A DNA stretch of 64,000 bases from Roridomyces roridus. Taxonomy: Eukaryota; Basidiomycota; Agaricomycetes; Agaricales; Mycenaceae. A model generated the notes under the pieces. It was not told where the DNA came from, ran no database searches, and saw only the letters and a list, made by a program, of their open reading frames with translations. Position numbers and translations under genes: made by a program. Positions within the stretch are counted from its first letter, which is position 1. Each line of letters begins with the position of its first letter. Location: the NCBI GenBank assembly GCA_029378245.1, contig JARKIF010000010.1, positions 1,302,001-1,366,000 of the forward strand. Reading direction: 5' to 3'. This document shows, in pieces, positions 57,225-64,000 of the stretch.

Positions 57225-57454
57225 GGCCGTTCGAGGAAAAGAGGCAGCTGCAGCACGAGGCCCGGTAAGCCGCTGATCCGGGCCGGATTGACACGTAATC
57301 CAATCACTTGACCAGGTCATGCTCCCTCTTGGCTCCCAGCCCTCATTCAAATTGCCCCTCATGCTCCTACAATTCTTTCTTGATAGGCGGCGGGGCATAA
57401 AAGATTGAGCGGGGCCGGGATCGCCGCTACCCCGCCCCCACACAGCCCCACACC

Positions 57455-59813
57455 ATGTCCTCTCCCATACGCGAAGACTTCAAGGACGTCGGCTCATTCA
57501 CCAGCGGTGGTTCAGAGGCTCCAGCAGCTGGCATCGACGCCGAAGTCGCCCAGTTCTTTGCTGCGCGGGGCGACGCGCCAGTGGTCATCGACGAGGCCAC
57601 GGACACGCGGCTGCGATGGATGGTGCACAGGAGGGTGCTGGTCGTCATGGTCGTGACTTATTGTGCGTGTTGGCATCCTCCATCCGTCTTCCACCTAACA
57701 CTCTGTGTAGTTGCGCAGACCCTCGATAAAGGGTACGTTGGCCGACTCTTGATGAAATTCCGGCCTGATCGCTTCCAGGACCCTCAATTTTGCGAGCATC
57801 ATGGGTGCGCAGTCTTGGCAGGGGAAAATGCGACGATTCTCATCACAGTACGGCAGGCATAATTCAGGATACTCACCTCCATGGTCAACAATACGCGTGG
57901 CTGACTACCTGTGGTGCGTTTGCTCCTTCGCGAAACCTCGCCGTACTAACATGAACTTGAGTATACGTCGCAATGCAGGTCCTCCCTTTCTACCCCGCGC
58001 CCCAATCTCACAGTCTGCAGCCTTGTGTGGGAGTTCCCCGCGAACCGATTGATCCAACGCCTACCTGTCGGAAAGTACCTCGGCTTCTGCATCTCCGCAT
58101 GGGGTCTCGTCCTAGCGATGACCGCCGTCTGCAAGAATTTTACCGGACTGGTTATTGTTCGCACACTTTTGGGTGTGCTCGAAACAGTTTGCCAACCCGC
58201 CTTCGTCTTCTTGTACGCCGTCGTTCTCGTCGATATCTAGTTTTAACTGGTGACAAGGTCAACAATGTGGTACACCCGCGCTGAGCAAGGTCTGGTTATC
58301 GGCTCTTTCTATTCGATGAATGGGTTCCAGCAATGCGTCGGTACGGCTGCTGTCGTTTTTCACAGATGAGCATCTCAACAATCTTGCAGGTGGTTTGATC
58401 GGGTACGGCATTTCTCAAATCGAGGGGCAATCGTTGAAAAACTGGCAAATTCTGTTCACTGTGTGTCCATTTCACTCAGTATCTGTACTCCAGTCAACTT
58501 TGCTCAGTTGCTGGGCTGCCTCACCTTCGTCTGGGGACTATTCGTCCTGTGGTGGCTCCCAGACAGCCCGATGCGGGCCACTTGCTGGTCACGTACGTTT
58601 AGTCGTCTTCTTTCCACCGCTATCCTAACGCCACTTCAGCCGAAGACCGCCTCCTGATCGCCGAGCGCGTGCGCAAGAACGAAACAGGTATCCAAAATCG
58701 CGAGTTCAAGTGGTATCAAGCATGTACTACATCCGGTATCTTCGTCGCAAGCGTATCATGTACTCACGGGTTTCACAGGGGAAGGCCTGAAAGACCCGAC
58801 TGTCTGGTTGATCACACTAATCTCCTTCACCAATGCCCTGCCCACCGGCGGGCTCGGCGCCTTCTCCAACCTCATTCTCGTGGCCTTTGGATTCACGGCG
58901 CTGCAAACCTACCTCCTCGCCATCGCCCAAGGGAGTGTCATCATGATCTTCCTCTTCAGCGCGGCCTACCTCGCAAAGGCGTATAACCAGAAACTCATCC
59001 TTGCTTTTGTGCGTACTAATTGCTTGCCATGATGTTCACTGAACGCCAGTAGATCTACACGCTGCCAAACGTCGCCGGTACGATCGTGTTTCTCACCGTT
59101 CCGACGAATCAGCATACGAAGGTTGGGTTGTTGCTTGCATTCTAGTGCGTTCTTCCCATCTTGCACTAGGGCGAAACTGATGTTCAACAGCTGCATGCAA
59201 GGCTTCGGTGCAGTCGCGGTACTCAATTTGGCTGTCATGTCGAATAATGTATGTCCTCTTTTCTTACCATGAAATGGCTGGGATGAACCAACTCTTCCAG
59301 GTTGCCGGTGTACGTTATCGGCGCTTCACTTTGCCTGCTTCACGCTGACGAATTCCTAGCGCACTAAACAAGTCATTGCTTCCAGCCTGGTGTTCATCGC
59401 CTGGGCTACCGGCAACGCCATGTACGCGCTCTTCTATGTCGCTCATCGCTCTCTAACGAACTCTCGTAGCGGCCCCCAGGTATTCCGCGCCAACGACTCG
59501 CCTCGATACATCCACGCCTTCATTGCGCACATGGTCATGTATGGCCTGCAGCTGGCGGCTATTGTCTTCCTGCGGCTCCGCCTGATGCGGCTCAATGTGC
59601 TCAAACGCCGTGCGCAGGCGTTGCAGCCGACGATGGCCCAGGCAAATGGCGAGCTTGAGGAGGAGGGAATTACGCACAAGCAAGCGTGAGTTATCTGCCC
59701 TCAGCTTTCGATGAATGTTGAATCAACTCGGGTTTAGGTTTGATGATTTGACGGACTGGGAAAACAACGATTGTGAGTCGTGTTTTCTTTCTTTCATAGG
59801 GCTCCAAAGTTAA
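57455..59813 (+). CDS. MFS transporter, ACS (anion:cation symporter) family
   Basis: A multi-exon gene (about 13 introns) starts MSSPIREDFKDVGSF. Spliced pieces give the ACS pattern: VTYFAQTLDKGTLNFASIMG, IIQDTHLHGQQYAWLTTC, VWEFPANRLIQRLPVGKYLG, RTLLGVLETVCQPAFVFL, STMWYTRAEQGLVIGSFYSM, WWLPDSPMRATCW, then EDRLLIAERVRKNETGIQNR, LPTGGLGAFSNLI, VAGRTKQVIASSLVFIAWAT, AIGPQVFRANDSPRYI and FDDLTDWEN near the end. The family (Dal5/Tna1-like) moves organic anions. The intron at 57975-58020 requires a GC donor (AT|GCAGGT...CTGCAG) to continue ...YVAI|LVWEFP. The shared promoter with GH105 suggests uptake of a pectin-derived sugar acid. Confidence 0.85.
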
Positions 59814-59873
59814 CAAGTATGTCAGTCCGCTATGTGTATTAACCTGACGTGTATTTCGATGAACGAATGAAAT

Positions 59874-60194
59874 CTAACGATTGACCGCTCCAAACGTCTG
59901 CATCACAGTATTCTGATCCACTCCATCCTTGTTAGTTGAATGCGACAGCGGCGCCCACTCCTCTAACTGTGCCAGCGTCATCGTGGCCTTCATCTTGATC
60001 AAACAGTACGCCTCGGTGGTTAACGGCAGCCGCAGCGGCATCGTCGGGCGCGACGCGACCTCTATGAGAGCTTTACTCGCCTTGGACGGGTTCAGCACCA
60101 TTTGTTGAGAAGACGGTGCACGCCAAGTGCGCGCCGTAACCCGGGTAAGATTAAGCGGGGACCCTCGCAAACGCGCGAGGGCTCTATGTAGCAT
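59874..60194 (-). pseudogene. Relic of an SDR C-terminal exon
   Basis: The stretch LNPSKASKALIEVASRPTMP, then LRLPLTTEAYCLIKMKATMT and LAQLEEWAPLSHSTNKDG, resembles the last exon of classical short-chain dehydrogenases (DP.KA..ALIE......PLRLPLG.DAY..I). No upstream Rossmann exon is present, so it is a fragment left by deletion or transposition. Confidence 0.5.
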
Positions 60195-60350
60195 TGTAGT
60201 GAGATGAATACAAAAAAAAGAATGTCTACGGTGCCCTGTACAGGCCGTGCAAAATAATTATAGATGGCCCTGAGTGTACCAGGGCCGATGAGTAGGATGG
60301 AAAATTAGTCCAACGTTGATCCGTGCGAGCGCGGCTCGAATTCCAGCACA

Positions 60351-61347
60351 CTAGAAGATGGAGAGATCGAGCCGCATGCGATCCAGAGAGGCATCAACCA
60401 CGGGCGCAATAACAGATCCGCAGAAGATATAAGTCAACACCTGAGGTTAAACACTGAGAAATGCCAACAAAGAAGAATCAGGCGAGACGTACCATATAGC
60501 TTTTATGGTCATATTCTTTCGACGTTCCCCAGAGAATACGTCCAGCCAGGTAGAACATCGCAACTGTCAAAGCAATGCCTGCCCAAAAGGCGAGTTGGAA
60601 ATCAAACAGCCAGCAAACATACGGTGTGACCGCAGTGATTAAAGCCATGACCCAACGGAATCTGCTCTCGCCCAAAACGACAGGCATGGTCCGTCGTTGC
60701 GTAGCCGCGTCGCCACGGACATCTCGAAGATCCTGAAGGTTGATCGTAATCCCAAGGGCGATACTCAGCACCAAAACCCAGTGCGTCTCACGTTGGGTCA
60801 GGGGAGCAGCCAAGGCCCAGCCGGCTTGGAGCTGTGCGAAGGTGCCAGCCCCGATGAAAACGATGTTCTTCGTAAACCAATATCTGTCGTATCGGCCGAA
60901 TGTCACGGCCGCGGCGACGAACAACCAAAGGAAGGTCCACGGTAATACGCCCCATGCCACGCTGACATAAATATACGCAGCTGCGAGGAGGAAGAGGCGT
61001 ATGTATGCGCCGCGGAGGGAAAGAAGGCCGGCGGGAAGGGGGCGGTCAGGTTTGTTGATACGGTCCTCGTCTAGGCCCGTTATCTGGTTGGCGATGTTGA
61101 AAACGTATAAGTAGAGGATGAAGTAGACGAGTGAGCGCCCCAAGGCGCCGAGGACGAACTCGATGGAGGGTGAGGGGTGGGAGCAAAGAGCAGCTACTGT
61201 GCGAAGCATCCCCGGGATGATAGCGGCGGACCAGTCTCGCCAGGTAAACCTCCAGAATATGAGTATCTCGCGGTAAACCATGGAGAAGGGGAGGAGAGCA
61301 ATGGGAGCCTGGGATGGAGCCGTGGACATGATGAGTTTACTGCCCAA
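60351..61347 (-). CDS. UbiA-type membrane prenyltransferase
   Basis: Two exons (61347-60493 and 60440-60351) joined over a 52-nt intron give 314 residues (308 if the second ATG at 61329 is used). The protein has about seven to nine hydrophobic helices. The two aspartate-rich motifs are present: NQITGLDEDRINKPDRPLP and NLQDLRDVRGDAATQRRTMP. These bind the Mg-diphosphate of a prenyl donor in UbiA enzymes. Related fungal proteins act in meroterpenoid, prenylated quinone or similar pathways. There are no tailoring genes next to it, so the acceptor cannot be named. Frame intact. Confidence 0.85.
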
Positions 61348-61652
61348 CTCCTTGGTTGCAACCTTGTTTTATACATGCGGAGTGACCGGGGTGACCGAGT
61401 GCTCGCGTCTGCTGTGAAACCCGGACTTCTATGAATCACCTCGGGGTGCCGAGCCGAACTGAAGCCAATCGACACGTTATTTCGAGCCGGATTCGTCACA
61501 GGCAGGCTGGCTCGGAGCTCCACTCTCCATCTTGAATCCAACTGAAATTCGACGAGTGCCGTACGAGATATGCATCCCCAGTCAGTGCCGCCTGCAGCAC
61601 AGTTTCAAAAAACTTCAAAGCGGGGAATGTCTTCAAATTTAATTTCAGCTCA

Positions 61653-61742
61653 CACCGGGGGCAAAAGCCAGGGTCAGAACAAAGAAAAATCAGCTTCTTT
61701 GAGGGAAGCCTCCTTTGAGGTTCCCTGGCTTTTGCCGCCGTG
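61653..61742. mobile_element. 90-bp MITE with CAC-type ends, 3-bp duplication
   Basis: The inverted ends (CACCGGGGGCAAAAGCC on the left and CACGGCGGCAAAAGCC from the right) share GGCAAAAGCCAGGG. TCA flanks both sides (61650-61652 and 61743-61745). It belongs with the 192-bp element at 39114 by its CAC...GGCAAAA ends and 3-bp duplication, but is shorter. Confidence 0.6.
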
Positions 61743-61879
61743 TCACCCCTGAGTGTCCGCCTCACACGTCCCGCCCGATGCAGTAATTCGAGGGGGGCAG
61801 TGTTCGCCGTTAAACTGTTCGTTTGCATACACAGATATCATAGTCTCTCGACAGACCATCGCTTCGTTACCTCCGCTAA

Positions 61880-62636
61880 ACAAATATGCCGTCCTCACCT
61901 TCCTCGTTTGTTCGCTTGTATCCTCCTCGGTGAATCCCCGCTGTCCCCTTCCGTCGTGTGATCATGAAACCAGTTGTATGCGGGATCGACGGGATGGTAG
62001 GAAACGTGCGGTATGCCTCCTTGGAAATCTCTTGGCTCCGTTTCCCTGAGGTCACGTACGCAATTGGCATCCCGATCTCGAGATAAAGGTCCAGAGTGTG
62101 TCGATCACAGGAGTAATGAAAAGGTTTCCGTAAATCCCAGTAGAATCCGTAGCACAGGTAAATGAGGAGGTTTGGAGCCTAGGCAAAACGAGTGTGGCGC
62201 CGGAAGGATGACTGTCGCAGCAGGTGGTGTGCATTTCGGGGAATGAGGTGGTTCTCGGTCATTTTCAGGGACGTCAGCTGAAACCAGGATAGCCAATCCA
62301 CGGGTCTCGCGAAATTAGAGGGTTCGCAGCTGGCCGTCCTTCCAGATCCGACATCTGTAAGGAGAGACTTTTGGCTGCAGTTCCGTCAAAGAGACGCATA
62401 TGGTGTTCAACTGTAGATGTTCACAGCTCTCTCGGCGAGAAAAAATAGCGTCGTAGATTGCGTCTTAAAGAGCGGCCGGCGACAAGCGCGCTGTCACTGG
62501 CGGGCAGAAGGGTATGGGGGGAGGATTTGGACGAAGATTTCGCATGTGAGTTCGTGAGGAATCCTATGTTCGAGTTCGTCGATCTCCGCCTCCATTTGTG
62601 CGATGCGGGTGCGTTCAGTCGGATCAGATGCGCCAT
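61880..62636 (-). pseudogene. F-box/LRR relic
   Basis: It starts MAHL like the copies at 47.5 and 49.0 kb. The coiled coil (RTRIAQMEAEIDELEHRI) and a shortened F-box (PHELTCEIFVQILPPYP) lie in another frame, followed by frame-shifted LRR remnants (WIGYPG-like, TFISRSGCQLRT, FPTIPSIPHTTGF). The upstream region (ATCACATGACTTGTC, CTTCTGCCACTCAAG) matches that of the 47.5-kb copy, so the duplication included the promoter. Confidence 0.55.
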
Positions 62637-62699
62637 GGCGACTCCTCGCATTCAATGAAAATAAGATCAGAATCGGTGGCCTGCGTACCACCTTGGTAC

Positions 62700-64000
62700 C
62701 ACCGTACACGGTGACGGCCTCGGTTTGGTTGAGTCGGAATCGCAAGACTGGGGCCAATTGAGGCGCTCAAGCTCGAGCTTCGCCTGCGTGCGCACCGTGC
62801 ACGGTGCCGCGGCGTGGTGGCAACTTGAGTGGCAGAAGCAGAAGAGGGTTGATGGTAACACAGTCTTGGCATCACATTCCGGGACAAGTCATGTGATCCT
62901 AACGACTTCCCCTTAACCACCACTTTGGCGACAAGGACAGTCTAAATCCATTTCGTTTGAGGCGGGTGAGTCATACACCCGGTGCTCTAATCCATGCTAT
63001 AATCGCTCATCAACCCGCCTCGCCATTCGGTGTTCGAGGACCTCTTTGATCAGACGTAAGTGTAAGGATTCGGCGTCCTCGGCCATCCCGCAGTCTTCCT
63101 CCGTGGAAGTCCGCGCCGTCCTTACAAACCAGCACTGTGCAATGTATATAGTCTCGTGCCCATCCGTTTTGGGTGATTTAAGCTCATCAAATTAAAATTT
63201 GATCGACAGAGCTCTCACCCAAACAGAGACCCTCCTGCCCATCAATTCTTCATCAAATTTTCGAAATTCATCCAAATCCGGTAGTACCATCAAACATCTC
63301 TTTATCAGCCGTGTGTTACTCCTCTCACTGTCGATAGAACGCCTGGCCATCGCGAGGCTAGTGCAGTGTGCATCCTGCGCCGTAGTCCCTGCGGACTTTG
63401 CCGTAGTTGCCGTAGTTGTTCCATTCATCGTATATAAGCCGCTGTACAACTTACCTTACTTTAGTTTACATCCTCTTGAGCACGGAGCACTTGTCCTCGT
63501 TCTCTTTGTTCACACCCTCTCAGCTTCTGTTTGACTTGTGATTTCACTCCATACCGACTCGAAGCTTCACCTGGAGACGCCGTTGCTTCATGAAACGCCG
63601 CGTTATTCGCGACCACGGGAATGGAGCCTGGAAGTACACACGCACGCATCTATGGAAGGATAGTCAAGCTGATGTGATGGACATCGCTTGACGATTTTGG
63701 GAATTTCCCCCGGTAACATCTGAGTAAGCACCTCCACTCACAAGAGATCCAAGACAAGAGGCACAAGCTCCGCATAGCCATAATTAGGTGCAGAGACGCT
63801 GATGGGATCTTTTGCGTTGTATGTCTGGTTCACGCAAACTACTAGGGCTGCCGTATTTCGCAACCGTATTCCCAGTAAAACGGTACAACAGTGGAATTCA
63901 AACTTTACTGTTACAAACTATGTACAGAGCAGCGGGTTTAGTTGAAACCCACATTCCTGGCTCTCACTCTTCATCGTCCCATCGGCAGCACCGACTGATT
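62700..64000. other. Terminal region without a supportable gene
   Basis: The first part (to about 62900) is the upstream region of the F-box relic. Beyond it I see CCGTAGTTG repeats near 63405 and a GTATATAAGCCGC box near 63430, but no coding region with domain or intron evidence. Confidence 0.35.

Noticed and set aside
63031..63892. Second solo LTR (TGTTCG...ACAACA with a TATA-like box)
   Set aside because: The 5-bp flanks do not match and the ends are not paired; the similarity to the LTR at 10263 is limited to the TATA-like region.

Overview
This is nuclear DNA from a filamentous basidiomycete, most likely an agaricomycete. Genes are built from short exons split by 45-70 nt GT-AG introns with CTAAC/CTGAC-like branch sites. 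The gene content also fits: copper-fist regulator, NoxR-like TPR protein, GFA-fold enzymes, MYND proteins, F-box/LRR proteins, GH105 and many small paralogous families. I cannot name the species. No rRNA gene, convincing tRNA gene or CRISPR array was seen. Most CDS entries span first to last coding base and include introns. Where I resolved the splice sites, they are given in the evidence.

Layout. 0-5 kb: a small membrane protein, a DUF302 protein, an ankyrin protein and a TA-flanked MITE. 6.4-14.2 kb: three tandem copies of an unrecognised two-repeat protein family (copies 1-3, minus strand), each with a conserved upstream block. Between copies 2 and 3 lie a hAT-like element carrying a nested solo LTR, and a GFA-domain enzyme. 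14.4-25.5 kb: single-copy genes (M20 Gly-Xaa carboxypeptidase, NoxR-like TPR protein with a DTG-motif protein, small membrane protein, secreted amidase, copper-fist transcription factor). 26.9-29.5 kb: tandem SDR pair, one dead and one intact. 30-37.6 kb: two MYND-finger pseudogenes in tandem, broken by at least four separate insertions whose ends can be read by aligning the two copies. 37.7-45.3 kb: a second GFA gene, a small secreted protein, alanine aminotransferase, an F-box/LRR protein and a fourth, frameshifted copy of the two-repeat family. 45.4-51.5 kb: a TA-flanked element, three F-box/LRR relics and a third GFA gene. 51.8-55.9 kb: two divergent kinase paralogs, one with the catalytic Asp replaced by Ala. 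56-59.8 kb: a divergent GH105 hydrolase / MFS transporter pair. 59.9-62.7 kb: SDR relic, UbiA prenyltransferase and a fourth F-box relic.

Themes. (1) Local duplication followed by decay. (2) Many non-autonomous DNA transposons with readable target-site duplications. (3) At least four introns that only make sense with GC-AG boundaries. (4) A family of two-repeat proteins in which both halves share the same exon plan, including a 21-nt micro-exon. Item 4 is the best candidate for something undescribed.
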